Positions 1-8,288 of a DNA stretch of 41,844 nucleotides are shown one piece after another. The translations under genes were made by a program, and so were the position numbers. Origin of the DNA: an uncultured Oscillospiraceae bacterium (lineage in GTDB: Bacteria > Bacillota > Clostridia > Oscillospirales > Ruminococcaceae); assembly GCA_949295465.1 (NCBI GenBank), contig CASFKY010000007.1, positions 1 through 41,844 of the forward strand, written 5' to 3'. The notes beneath the pieces are model-generated. The model did not search any database. It was not told the origin of the DNA and was given only the letters and a program-made list of their open reading frames with translations. Every line of letters begins with the position of its first letter. Position 1 is the first letter of the stretch.

Positions 1-289
1 ATCAAAACCGGACATTTTCCATACACCGCTTCTTACACCATTTGCGTCGAGACTTATCCATATCTGTGTAGATTTACGGGAGATCCGAACTTCGGACGCG
101 CACCCCAAAATCCCGCAAAATCCCTGCGGCAGAAGGGATACGGAGGCTTGTACACATCTGCGTGGGCAGCCTCAAAATCCCCGGGAAGGGCGGGCGGCAT
201 GTACTAAAACCGTGGCCCTGGAAAATGCCAGTCGCGGCGCCTCTTCTTGAGGAAACAACGCCGCAGACCAAACTTTTCCGTCTGAATGG
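1..289. other. Left-edge non-coding stretch, nothing recognised
   Basis: No open reading frame here shows a recognisable protein, and no tRNA or riboswitch core is visible. There is a small local inverted repeat (GCGGCG near 234 pairing with CGCCGC near 260, with an inner CCTC/GAGG stem). The reading frames crossing this stretch have no ribosome binding site and run into the terminator hairpin that follows, so I do not call a gene. It may be the 3' flank of a gene lying outside the window. Confidence 0.5.
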
Positions 290-332
290 AAAAGAGTCCC
301 CGGTACCCGCAATGGGTACCGGGGACTCTTTT
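290..332 (-). terminator. Intrinsic terminator after the LysR gene
   Basis: A perfect 19-bp inverted repeat: AAAAGAGTCCCCGGTACCC at 290-308 pairs with 314-332 around a 5-base loop. Read on the minus strand it begins 12 bases after the LysR stop codon and ends in TTTT. The A/T ends on both sides mean it could also stop transcription coming from the left on the plus strand. Confidence 0.85.
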
Positions 333-344
333 GTGCAGGGAGAC

Positions 345-1253
345 TCACCTTTGCTGAGACTCAAAATTCACTCCCAATTGTTCATGGAGAATCCGGAACG
401 CCACCTTCATCTGGGGGCTGATCCACTTGTTGCGATGGTAGACACAGACCGCAGGATATTGGAGCCCATCCAGCCCTGTTTTCAATTGGATCAAAGCTCC
501 CCGTGTCAGCTCTTCTTCCACCGAAAACTTGGGAACATAGGCGATGCCGAAGTTGTTCATCACGCTTCGCTTGACTGCCTCAATGCTCTGCAATTTCATG
601 GGAGGACGCAGCACAATGTCTTTTTCCTTCAGATAAGCTTCGATTTTCTTTTGATAATTGGAATTGGGCTCGTTGTAAATCATCCCAATGGGCTTGTTTT
701 GATGGGGAGTTCTGAAGTCCAGCTGATTGGGGGACAAAAGAGGAGAGCCGATGAGGCATCCCAGAAAAGGCCCGGAGGCCGGGTGCAGAACCGAATCGGG
801 GAAATTTCCCTTGTCGCAGTCAATCCCGATGTCTGCGGCGCCGCTCACAATTGCCTGGTTGACGTCGTCGGATGGGCAGGAGCTGATGGAGAGCTGGATA
901 TGGGGCGCGTCGTGCAAAATTGCCTTGATGACAGGCTGAAGAATGTAAATAAAAATCGAATCTGGCGCAACCAGCCGCAGAGTTCCCGTGAGCTCTGCGG
1001 CTTCTTTATTGTAGTTCAGGATCTGCTGCGTATTCTGCAAGATCTGTTCCACAAAAGGCAAAATGTCTTTTCCCGCCTGGGTCAGTTTCATCTGGCGTCC
1101 TACCTTTTCAAACAGCGCAAGGGAGAACTCCTGCTCCAGTTGCCGGATCTGTGAGGTGACGGTGGAGGGGGCGTAACTGAGCTGAGCCGCCGCTTTTTGA
1201 AAGCTGCCGGTTTCCAGGATGGTCATAAAGGTTACCAGATTTTTTGTGTCCAT
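345..1253 (-). CDS. LysR family transcriptional regulator
   Basis: A 302-residue LysR-type regulator, the usual length for the family. The N-terminal winged helix-turn-helix (about residues 3-62) carries the typical order: ETGSFQKAAAQLSYAPSTVT, then a recognition-helix region and a QIRQLEQEF stretch, then the linker helix. The rest (about 90-295) is the periplasmic-binding-protein-like effector domain (LRLVAPDSIF at its start). The ATG at 1253 has AAGGAG upstream on the minus strand. It is divergent from an acyl-CoA dehydrogenase gene and separated by about 160 bases, the classic arrangement for a LysR protein that controls its neighbour. The co-inducer cannot be told from sequence. An acyl-CoA or organic acid is a guess from the neighbour only. 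A strong hairpin terminator follows. Confidence 0.93.
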   Translation of the reverse strand: MDTKNLVTFMTILETGSFQKAAAQLSYAPSTVTSQIRQLEQEFSLALFEKVGRQMKLTQAGKDILPFVEQILQNTQQILNYNKEAAELTGTLRLVAPDSIFIYILQPVIKAILHDAPHIQLSISSCPSDDVNQAIVSGAADIGIDCDKGNFPDSVLHPASGPFLGCLIGSPLLSPNQLDFRTPHQNKPIGMIYNEPNSNYQKKIEAYLKEKDIVLRPPMKLQSIEAVKRSVMNNFGIAYVPKFSVEEELTRGALIQLKTGLDGLQYPAVCVYHRNKWISPQMKVAFRILHEQLGVNFESQQR

Positions 1254-1312
1254 GGCCGCTGTATCTCCTTTTCAAAAAATAAACGAAAAAATCGAATTTT
1301 GCATTTTGAATT

Positions 1313-1350
1313 ATTCGCTTTTTATGAATCTTTTGCAATGCTATTATACT
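1313..1350 (+). promoter_or_regulatory. Candidate LysR box and promoter in the divergent intergenic region
   Basis: ATTC (1313-1316) and GAAT (1326-1329) form an inverted repeat with a 9-base spacer, which contains the T-N11-A core expected for LysR-type operators. Just downstream TATACT (1345-1350) could be the -10 of the acyl-CoA dehydrogenase gene; its -35 is poor, as is common for activator-dependent promoters. The assignment is inferred from position and symmetry. Confidence 0.45.
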
Positions 1351-1414
1351 TTTGCAGGCAGGTTATGCCAAGTATTTTGGATATATTTCAAAAATATCAG
1401 GGAGCGGATGATAC

Positions 1415-2557
1415 ATGAATTTTCATTTTACAGAAGAAGAACAGGGCTTGATCCAAAAGATCCATGAATTTGCAGTGCGGGAAGTGGAACCGTTGGCCGC
1501 CCAGCTGGATGAAGAGGAGCGGTTTCCCTCCGAGGCTCTTCGGCGCCTGCGGGAGATGGGGATGATGGGGGTCTGCTATCCCAAAGAGTACGGTGGCGGC
1601 GGACATTCTTGTCTGGCCTATATCGCCCTGGTGGAGGAGCTGGCCAAATACTGCGCGTCCACCTCCATCATGTTTGCAGCTCACCATTCCCTGGGAGCCT
1701 TCGCCCTCTCGGTCCTGGGCACGCCGCAGCAGAAGGAAAAATATCTGAGGCCCCTGTTGAGCGGGGAGAAACTGGGAGCCTTTGGCGCCACAGAGCCCGG
1801 TGCCGGCACAGACCTGGGCAGTCAGCAGACCCGTGCAGAGGATCAGGGCGACCACTGGCTTCTCAATGGCACAAAGGTCTTTATTGCCAACGGCTTTTAC
1901 GCGGATATTTATTTTGTAAGCGCCGTGACAGACCCGGACCAAAAAAGCAAGGGTATTTCGGCCTTTATTGTGGAAAAGGGCACCCCTGGTTTTACATTCG
2001 GCAAAAAAGAAAAGAAGATGGGCATCCGGGGGTCTGCCACCTATGAGCTGGTTTTCCAGGACTGTGAGATTCCCAAAGAAAACCTGCTGGGCGAGCGGGG
2101 CAAAGGCTTCAAAACCGCCCTTACCACTCTGGACGGCGGGCGGATCAGCGTGGCCGCGCAGGCGGTGGGGATCGCGCAAGGTGCCATTGACTGCTGCAAA
2201 AAATATGTGACAGAACACCGCGCAGGCGGGCAGCTCATCTCTCAATACCAGTCCACCCAGTTTCGGCTGGCAGATATGCAGACCCGGGTAGATGCGGCCC
2301 GGTTGCTGGTACAGCGAGCAGCGCAGGCAAAACAGGACGGAGAACCTTACGCTCGGTATGCCGCCATGGGCAAGCTCTTTGCGGCTGAGACCGCGGTAGA
2401 TGTGACCGAAAAGTGCGCGGAGCTGGTGGGGCTGGACGGCGTTTCAGGCGATTATCCTTTTGAGCGGTTTGTTCGGGATTCCAAGATCACTGAAATCTAT
2501 GAAGGAACCAGCGAGGTACAGCGCATGGTGATCGCGTCTTCTATGGGGCTCCGATGA
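1415..2557 (+). CDS. Acyl-CoA dehydrogenase (short-chain/butyryl type)
   Basis: A 380-residue FAD-dependent acyl-CoA dehydrogenase, full length for the family. Visible family marks are GAFGATEPGAGTD (FAD/substrate signature), the second signature KITEIYEGTSEVQRMVI near the C-terminus, and the catalytic base at Glu363 in YEGTSE, the position used by short-chain and butyryl-CoA dehydrogenases. It would oxidise an acyl-CoA, or in fermenters reduce crotonyl-CoA using an electron-transferring flavoprotein. No etfA/etfB, thiolase, hydroxybutyryl-CoA dehydrogenase or crotonase genes lie beside it, so this is an orphan copy rather than the central butyrate cluster. The substrate may differ from butyryl-CoA. 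GGAG lies 10 bases upstream of the ATG. The divergent LysR gene probably regulates it. Confidence 0.92.
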   Translation: MNFHFTEEEQGLIQKIHEFAVREVEPLAAQLDEEERFPSEALRRLREMGMMGVCYPKEYGGGGHSCLAYIALVEELAKYCASTSIMFAAHHSLGAFALSVLGTPQQKEKYLRPLLSGEKLGAFGATEPGAGTDLGSQQTRAEDQGDHWLLNGTKVFIANGFYADIYFVSAVTDPDQKSKGISAFIVEKGTPGFTFGKKEKKMGIRGSATYELVFQDCEIPKENLLGERGKGFKTALTTLDGGRISVAAQAVGIAQGAIDCCKKYVTEHRAGGQLISQYQSTQFRLADMQTRVDAARLLVQRAAQAKQDGEPYARYAAMGKLFAAETAVDVTEKCAELVGLDGVSGDYPFERFVRDSKITEIYEGTSEVQRMVIASSMGLR

Positions 2558-2631
2558 AAGGACCGCTTGGCAAGAGGTGGGTTTGGCAGGGCGCCTGACG
2601 GCCCATACTCTCCCCAAAAGGGGGAAGAGCG

Positions 2632-4242
2632 ATGACCGAAAAACGGCTGGCGGCCCTGTTTCTGGGCTTTCTGGTCCTGTTCAGCCTGGTGCTGGGCAGG
2701 TGCTACCTGGTGGCCAGCAACGAGCAGTACGCGGCGGCGGCCCAGAACCAGACGGTGGCCACCCTCACCGCCTCCGAGAGCCGGGGCGGTTTTTACGACC
2801 GGGAGGGCCGGCCCCTGACCGGGGGAGATACCCAGTATGAGGCGCTTTGCCTGCCGGGGGATGACAGCTACAGCCAGCTGTTTGACCTGGTGAGCGAGGA
2901 ATCTCAGAATCTCTTGTACCAGCGGCGCAATTCGGTCACGCCCTTTTTCATTTCGGTGCCGGAAGACCTGACCGACCAGGGCTTTTTCATCTGCACTTGT
3001 CAGGATCGGTACTGGTCCTGCCCGGTGGCTGTTCATTTGCTGGGGTATCTGGACGGGGAGGGGCACGGGGTATCGGGGCTGGAACAGGCCTTTGACACCC
3101 TTTTGGAGGAAAGCGGGGACACCCAGATCGTGCGGTGCGCCACCACCGCCCAGGGGCGATTGATGGAAGGGGAGGAGCCGGTGCTCTCCACCCTGTCCGG
3201 CACCCATCAGGGGGTGATGCTCACCCTGGACGAGGTCTTGCAGCGGGCCTGTGAGGGCATTGCCCAGCAGGATATGACCAGCGGCTGCATCCTAGTGATG
3301 GAACGGGAGAGCGGCCGGGTGCTGGCCTGCGTCAGCGAGCCGGAATTTGACCCGGACAACCTGGCGGCCAGCCTTTCGGATGAGAACGGGGCCCTGATGA
3401 ACCGGGCCTTCTGCCAGTACAATGTGGGCTCGGTATTTAAACCCCTCCTGGCTGCCTGCGCCCTGGAGGAGGCCCTGTGGCAGGCTGCGGTGCCCTACCA
3501 GTGTAAGGGCTACGAGGAGGTGGACGGCCAGGTGTATCGGTGCGCCAATGGGGCGGTACACGGCACCATCACCATGGGCCAGGCCCTGGCCCAGAGCTGC
3601 AACTGCTATTTCATCCATCTGGGCACCCAGCTGGGAGGAGAGAAAATTCTCGATATGGCCCGCAGCCTGGGGCTGGGCCAGGCACTCACGGTGGCCCCGG
3701 GGCTGGAGAGCTCCGGCGGCAACCTGCCCGAGGCCTCCACCCTGGAAAATACCGGCCAGCTGGCCAATTTCAGCTTCGGCCAGGGAGAGCTGATGGCCAC
3801 TCCGCTCCAGATCGCCGCCTTCCTCAACACCATCGCCAACGAGGGCACCTATGTGACCCCCGCCTTTGTGGAGGGTATTTTGGACGAGGACACCGGCCGA
3901 CTGGAGGAGCAGCTCTACCACAGGCAGAGCCGGAAGGTGCTGGACGAGCAGACCGTCCAGCTGCTGCGCGGGATGCTGGTGGGAGTAGTGGAGGAGGGGC
4001 TGGGCCAGGCGGCCAAGCCCCTGGAAGGGGGCGCCGGCGGCAAGACCGGCACCGCCCAGACCGGCAGCTATACCGAGGAAGGGGAGGAGAAGATGAACTA
4101 CTGGTTCGGGGGCTTTTTCCCCGCTGAGGAGCCGAAGTACACCATCGTGGTATTGCAGGATTTTCTGGTGCAGCCGGACAACTCCTCGGCCCTCGTTTTT
4201 TCCCGGGTATGCAATGCCCTCATCGACCTGGAAATGAGTTGA
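2632..4242 (+). CDS. Class B penicillin-binding protein (transpeptidase)
   Basis: A 536-residue membrane-anchored D,D-transpeptidase that crosslinks peptidoglycan outside the membrane. One N-terminal membrane segment (about 6-24) is followed by a short dimerisation region (RGGFYDREGRPL at 51-62) and the penicillin-binding domain. The three active-site motifs are all present: SVFK 267-270 (nucleophile Ser267), SCN 322-324 and KTG 471-473. There are no C-terminal PASTA domains, and the protein is shorter than PBP2/SpoVD homologues (about 600-700), so it resembles the compact PbpA/SpoVD-like group. GGGGGAAG precedes the ATG. It may serve division or sporulation; sequence alone does not decide. 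The gene's stop codon overlaps the -35 box of the alaS leader promoter. Confidence 0.9.
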   Translation: MTEKRLAALFLGFLVLFSLVLGRCYLVASNEQYAAAAQNQTVATLTASESRGGFYDREGRPLTGGDTQYEALCLPGDDSYSQLFDLVSEESQNLLYQRRNSVTPFFISVPEDLTDQGFFICTCQDRYWSCPVAVHLLGYLDGEGHGVSGLEQAFDTLLEESGDTQIVRCATTAQGRLMEGEEPVLSTLSGTHQGVMLTLDEVLQRACEGIAQQDMTSGCILVMERESGRVLACVSEPEFDPDNLAASLSDENGALMNRAFCQYNVGSVFKPLLAACALEEALWQAAVPYQCKGYEEVDGQVYRCANGAVHGTITMGQALAQSCNCYFIHLGTQLGGEKILDMARSLGLGQALTVAPGLESSGGNLPEASTLENTGQLANFSFGQGELMATPLQIAAFLNTIANEGTYVTPAFVEGILDEDTGRLEEQLYHRQSRKVLDEQTVQLLRGMLVGVVEEGLGQAAKPLEGGAGGKTGTAQTGSYTEEGEEKMNYWFGGFFPAEEPKYTIVVLQDFLVQPDNSSALVFSRVCNALIDLEMS

Positions 4243-4267
4243 CAAGCGGCAAAAGGCGAATTATAAT
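4239..4267 (+). promoter_or_regulatory. Consensus housekeeping promoter for the alaS T-box leader
   Basis: TTGACA (4239-4244), a 17-base spacer and TATAAT (4262-4267): a perfect vegetative sigma factor promoter. The -35 hexamer overlaps the TGA stop of the preceding penicillin-binding protein gene. Transcription should start near 4274, at the beginning of the T-box leader. Confidence 0.88.
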
Positions 4268-4274
4268 AAAGCTA

Positions 4275-4530
4275 ATCATGAAAAAGGCGATGACAGGGCC
4301 AATCCCAGACAGCATCATCTCCAGAGAGAAAGCCGTACGCTGCAAGGCTTTTGTTGATGGAACTGCGGAAAGCCACCCCCGAGCCTCCGCTTTAAAAGCG
4401 GACGCGCGCACGGCGTTACAGGCGCAAAAGCGGCGGCCTTTTGGGGCCGCAAGTTGGGTGGTACCACGGAAGCGTTCAGCCTTCGTCCCTCGTTGCAGGG
4501 GCGGAGGCTATTTTGTTGCCGGAGCCTTGT
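4275..4530 (+). promoter_or_regulatory. T-box riboswitch controlling alaS (probable Ala specifier)
   Basis: An untranslated leader of about 290 bases carries the conserved T-box GTTGGGTGGTACCACG at 4453-4468, which pairs with the uncharged tRNA acceptor end. Immediately after it AGCCTTCGTCCCT (4478-4490) pairs with 4497-4509 (with G-U pairs) to make the terminator, followed by a T-rich tract. Upstream is Stem I material with GCGATGA (about 4287) and AGAGAGA, and helices near 4386-4402 and 4432-4450. GCC at 4372-4374 followed by A is the best candidate for the alanine specifier codon. The logic is anti-termination when tRNA-Ala is uncharged. The T-box and terminator are clear; the specifier call is less sure. 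Confidence 0.92.
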
Positions 4531-4563
4531 CATGAAATCATCGAATAGGAGCAGATAAGAAGT

Positions 4564-7227
4564 ATGAAATGGACAGGATTGAACGAACTGCGGGAGAAGT
4601 ACCTCTCCTTCTTTGAGAGCAAGGGCCATCTTCGGCTGGACAGCTTCCCGCTGGTCCCTAAGAACGACCCCAGCCTGTTGCTGATCAACAGCGGCATGGC
4701 CCCCATGAAAAAGTGGTTCCTGGCCCAGGAGGAGCCTCCCCGCCATCGGGTAACCACCTGCCAGAAGTGCATCCGCACCCCCGACATCGAGCGGGTGGGC
4801 ATCACCGCCCGCCACGGCACCTTCTTTGAGATGCTGGGCAACTTCAGCTTTCAGGATTATTTCAAGCCCGAGGCCATCGCCTGGGCCTGGGAGTTCCTCA
4901 CCAAGGTGGTGGAGATCCCCCCCGAAAAGCTGTACATCTCGGTGTACACCGATGACGACGAGGCCTATGACATCTGGACCAAGGATGTGGGCATCCCCGA
5001 GGACCACATGGTCCGCTTCGGCAAGGAGGACAACTTCTGGGAGCACGGCTCCGGCCCCTGCGGCCCCTGCAGCGAGATCTACTTTGACCGGGGCCCCGAG
5101 TTCGGCTGCGGCAAGCCCGACTGCAAGGTGGGCTGCGACTGCGATCGGTACATGGAAGTCTGGAACCTGGTGTTCAGCCAGTATGATTCCGACGGCAAGG
5201 GCCACTACGAGCGGCTGGCCCGGCCCAACATCGATACCGGCATGGGTCTGGAGCGCCTGGCCTGCGTGATGCAGGGGGTGGGCAACCTGTTCGAGGTGGA
5301 CACCGTCCAGGCCATCCTCCACCATGTGGAGAAGATCAGCGGCAAGACCTACGGCGCCGAGCACAAGACCGACGTGTCCATCCGGGTCATCACCGACCAC
5401 ATCCGCTCCACTACCTTCATGGTCAGCGACGGCATCCTGCCCTCCAACGAGGGCCGGGGCTATGTGCTGCGCCGCCTGCTGCGCCGGGCCGCCCGCCACG
5501 GCCGGATGCTGGGCATCAACCGCCCCTTCCTGGTGGAACTGGTGGATACGGTCATTGCCCAGAACAAGGGCGCTTATCCCGAGCTGGAAGAGCATGCCGA
5601 CTACATCAAGAAGGTGATCGGCACCGAGGAGGAGCGGTTCTACAAGACCATCGACCAGGGCATGACCATCCTGAACAACCTGATCGACGGCATTGAAAAG
5701 GCCTCGCTGGCAGGGAAGCAGAAGATCCTCTCCGGCCTGGACGCCTTCAAGCTGAACGACACCTTCGGCTTCCCCCTGGACCTGACCAAGGAGATCGCCG
5801 CCGAGGCGGGCATCCAGGTGGACGAGGACGCCTTTGCCAAGGAGATGCAGAAGCAGAAGGAGCGGGCCCGCAGCGAGCGGCTGGCCAAGAATATTTCCGG
5901 CTGGGATGCCGACCTGTTCGGAGAGCTCACCGCCGAGCCCACCCAGTTTACCGGCTATGACACGCTGGAGGACACCGCCAAGGTCATCGCCCTGTCCGAC
6001 GGCACCGAGCTGGTGGAGGCCATCTCCACCGACGATGGCCCCAAGGAGGGCGTGCTGGTGGTGCTGGACCACACTCCCTTCTATGCCGAGATGGGCGGCC
6101 AGGTGGCCGACCGGGGCGTGATCCGCAGCGGTGAGGCCGAGCTGCGGGTGCTGGATGTGCGCAAGACCCCCAAGGGGTACTTTGTGCACACCTGTGTGCT
6201 GGAGAGCGGCCTTGTCCAGGTGGGCCAGGAAGTGAACGCCCATGTGGACGAGGAGCGCCGGGGCTGCATTGCCCGCAACCACACCGGCACCCATCTGGTG
6301 CAGAGAGCCCTGCGGGAAGTGCTGGGCAGCCATGTGCACCAGGCCGGCTCCTATGTGGACGACGAGCGTCTGCGCTTTGACTTCACCCATTTCAGCGCCG
6401 TGACCCCGGAAGAGCTGGCCCGGGTGGAGCAAATCGTGAACCAGAAGATCTTCGAGTCCCTGGATGTGACGGTGCAGAACCTGCCCATCGCCGAGGCCAA
6501 GAAGAAGGGCGCCATGGCCCTCTTTGGCGAAAAGTACGGGGACATCGTGCGGGTGGTGGACGTGAACGGCTGGTCCACCGAGTTCTGCGGCGGCACTCAT
6601 GTGAAGAACACCGCCCAGGTGGGCTGCTTCAAGATCCTGGGCGAGTCCAGCGTGGCCGCCGGCATCCGCCGCATCGAGGCTGCCACCAGCCTGGGTGTGC
6701 TGCATCTGATGGATGAGCGCACCGAGCAGCTGGCCCGCACCGCCGCGGCTCTCAAGGCCAACAACCTGAAGGATGTGGCCTCCCACGCTGAGGCCCTGGC
6801 CGCCCAGCTGAAGGAAGTCACCAAGGAGCTGGAGGCCGCCAAGAGCCAGATCGCTGCCTCCCGCATTGACGGCATGTTTGAGGATGCCGACGAGGTGGAG
6901 GGCATCCGGGTGGCCACTGCCTACTTCTCCGGCACTCCCGCCGACACCCTGCGCAGCATGTGCGAAAAGGCCCGGGACAAGGCTCCCAACGCAGTGGTGG
7001 CCCTGGTGGGTTCCTCCGAGGGTAAGCTGACCCTGGCGGTGTCCTGCGGTTCCGGCGCGGTACAGCGGGGCCTCAAGGCGGGCCTGCTGGTCAAGGACAT
7101 TGCGGCCATCGCCGGCGGCAAGGGCGGCGGCAAGCCGGACTTTGCCATGGCCGGCCTCAAGGACCCCAACAAGATGGATGAGGCCCTGAATGCCGTGGTG
7201 GAGATCGTGCGCAAGAACCTGAAATGA
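4564..7227 (+). CDS. alaS: Alanyl-tRNA synthetase
   Basis: An 887-residue, full-length AlaRS that charges tRNA-Ala in the cytoplasm. The class II catalytic core starts at once (GLNELREKYLSFFESKGH; motif 2 region with HRVTTCQKCIRTPDIE). A cysteine-rich insertion (CGKPDCKVGCDCDRY, near 180-195) is typical of Firmicutes AlaRS. The editing domain has the metal-binding HTGTH (about residue 573) and CGGTHV (about 675). The C-terminal DHHA1 domain contains the glycine-rich GGKGGGKPDFAMAG. AGGAGC lies upstream of the ATG at 4564. Expression is controlled by the T-box leader directly upstream. Codon use is strongly biased to G/C-ending codons, as expected for a highly expressed gene in a GC-rich genome. 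Confidence 0.98.
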   Translation: MKWTGLNELREKYLSFFESKGHLRLDSFPLVPKNDPSLLLINSGMAPMKKWFLAQEEPPRHRVTTCQKCIRTPDIERVGITARHGTFFEMLGNFSFQDYFKPEAIAWAWEFLTKVVEIPPEKLYISVYTDDDEAYDIWTKDVGIPEDHMVRFGKEDNFWEHGSGPCGPCSEIYFDRGPEFGCGKPDCKVGCDCDRYMEVWNLVFSQYDSDGKGHYERLARPNIDTGMGLERLACVMQGVGNLFEVDTVQAILHHVEKISGKTYGAEHKTDVSIRVITDHIRSTTFMVSDGILPSNEGRGYVLRRLLRRAARHGRMLGINRPFLVELVDTVIAQNKGAYPELEEHADYIKKVIGTEEERFYKTIDQGMTILNNLIDGIEKASLAGKQKILSGLDAFKLNDTFGFPLDLTKEIAAEAGIQVDEDAFAKEMQKQKERARSERLAKNISGWDADLFGELTAEPTQFTGYDTLEDTAKVIALSDGTELVEAISTDDGPKEGVLVVLDHTPFYAEMGGQVADRGVIRSGEAELRVLDVRKTPKGYFVHTCVLESGLVQVGQEVNAHVDEERRGCIARNHTGTHLVQRALREVLGSHVHQAGSYVDDERLRFDFTHFSAVTPEELARVEQIVNQKIFESLDVTVQNLPIAEAKKKGAMALFGEKYGDIVRVVDVNGWSTEFCGGTHVKNTAQVGCFKILGESSVAAGIRRIEAATSLGVLHLMDERTEQLARTAAALKANNLKDVASHAEALAAQLKEVTKELEAAKSQIAASRIDGMFEDADEVEGIRVATAYFSGTPADTLRSMCEKARDKAPNAVVALVGSSEGKLTLAVSCGSGAVQRGLKAGLLVKDIAAIAGGKGGGKPDFAMAGLKDPNKMDEALNAVVEIVRKNLK

Positions 7228-7239
7228 GCTTCTGCGGGG

Positions 7240-7270
7240 CCGGCCCCGGCGCCCTCTTTGCCGGGGCCGG
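7240..7270 (+). terminator. GC-rich hairpin after alaS, no T tract
   Basis: CCGGCCCCGGC (7240-7250) pairs perfectly with GCCGGGGCCGG (7260-7270) across a 9-base loop. It starts 13 bases after the alaS stop codon. There is no run of T, so it may be a weak or factor-aided terminator or an mRNA 3'-end stabiliser, with partial read-through to the HIT gene. Confidence 0.5.
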
Positions 7271-7335
7271 AGCCCTTCGGATACAGCCACAACCATCCTA
7301 TTTTGTAAAGAATCTCTCGAAAGGAGGAAAGAAGC

Positions 7336-7677
7336 ATGGAAGATTGCCTGTTCTGCAAGATCGCGGCGGGGGAGATCCCTTCCAACAAGCTGTATGAAGA
7401 TGACGACCTGATTGCCTTCTACGACATCGATCCCCAGGCCCCGCTCCATTTTCTGGTGGTGCCAAAAAAGCACATCGCCTCGGCGCAGGAGCTCTCGGAG
7501 GAAAACGCCGCCCTGCTTGGCCACATTTACGGGGTCATTGCCCGGCTGTGCCGGGAGCAGGGCTGTGAAAAGGGCTACCGCATCGTCACCAACGTGGGAG
7601 AGGATGGCGGCCAGACCGTGCCCCATCTCCATTTCCATGTGCTGGCAAAGCGCAGCCTGGCCTGGCCTCCGGGCTGA
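7336..7677 (+). CDS. HIT family nucleotide-binding protein
   Basis: A 113-residue histidine-triad protein of the HinT branch. The N-terminus MEDCLFCKIAAGEIPSN and the C-terminal triad HLHFH (97-101) are diagnostic. HinT-type proteins hydrolyse nucleoside phosphoramidates and aminoacyl-adenylates in the cytoplasm; the position after alaS fits a role in clearing aminoacyl-AMP, but that is inference. The end is slightly unusual: after the triad it reads VLAKRSLAWPPG, whereas many HinT proteins continue with GG and a Trp-Pro-Pro-Gly end; here the WPPG is preserved. AAAGGAGG lies 9 bases upstream of the ATG. Confidence 0.95.
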   Translation: MEDCLFCKIAAGEIPSNKLYEDDDLIAFYDIDPQAPLHFLVVPKKHIASAQELSEENAALLGHIYGVIARLCREQGCEKGYRIVTNVGEDGGQTVPHLHFHVLAKRSLAWPPG

Positions 7678-7743
7678 GGCGGCCCCGTCCGAGCCATACA
7701 CCCGGGCCGCTTTTCAGGCGGCCCTCAACAGGAGTGATCAAAC

Positions 7744-8283
7744 ATGCAGGAAAGCTATACGCTGCGCGTGGCGGGCCTGACCCGCCAGCTGCCCATCTGC
7801 CCGGTCAACGAGCACCTCTCCATCGCCGCTTTTGTCATGTTCGGGGATGTGGAGATCACCGTGGCCTGTGCCCAGGAGCTGCTGGCCCGCTGCCCGGATT
7901 TTGACTATCTGCTCACGGCCGAGGCCAAGGGCATCCCCCTGGCCTACGAGATGGCCCGCCAGAGCGGCAAACCCTACCTGATTGCCCGTAAAGGCCATAA
8001 ACTTTACATGCCCAACCCGGTGGAAGTGAAGGATCAGTCCATCACCACTGTGGGGCAGCAGTCCCTGGCGGTGGACCGGCGTGAGCTGGATCAGCTGGAT
8101 TCCAAGCGCATCCTTCTGGTGGACGATGTGATCAGCACCGGCGGCTCCATGCAGGCGCTGGAAGCTCTGGCTGCCCAGAGCCGGGGCGTGGTAGTGGGCA
8201 AGGCCGCTGTCCTGGCAGAGGGCGACGCGGCCAAGCGCAACGACATCATCTTCTTGGAACACCTGCCCGTGTTCGTGCACTGA
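7744..8283 (+). CDS. Phosphoribosyltransferase, adenine PRTase-like
   Basis: A 179-residue type I phosphoribosyltransferase. The PRPP-binding motif ILLVDDVISTGGSM sits near residues 123-136, and an EAKGIPLAYEMA segment (about 60-71) matches the adenine/xanthine PRTase fold. These enzymes salvage purine bases by joining them to PRPP. The base specificity cannot be read with certainty; Apt is the closest in overall pattern, but hood residues differ between Apt, Xpt and regulator-type PRTases. The ATG at 7744 follows AGGAG. A perfect 7-bp hairpin (7704-7710 with 7718-7724) lies between the HIT stop codon and this ribosome binding site. The comEC start codon follows the stop by only 5 bases. Confidence 0.88.
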   Translation: MQESYTLRVAGLTRQLPICPVNEHLSIAAFVMFGDVEITVACAQELLARCPDFDYLLTAEAKGIPLAYEMARQSGKPYLIARKGHKLYMPNPVEVKDQSITTVGQQSLAVDRRELDQLDSKRILLVDDVISTGGSMQALEALAAQSRGVVVGKAAVLAEGDAAKRNDIIFLEHLPVFVH

Positions 8284-8288
8284 CCGGG

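Noticed and set aside
4315-7701. A 1128-residue open frame on the minus strand
   Set aside because: It is the antisense of alaS and its neighbours. The composition (His, Gly, Leu, Ala rich) is what G/C-ending codons give in reverse; it has no start signals and crosses the T-box.
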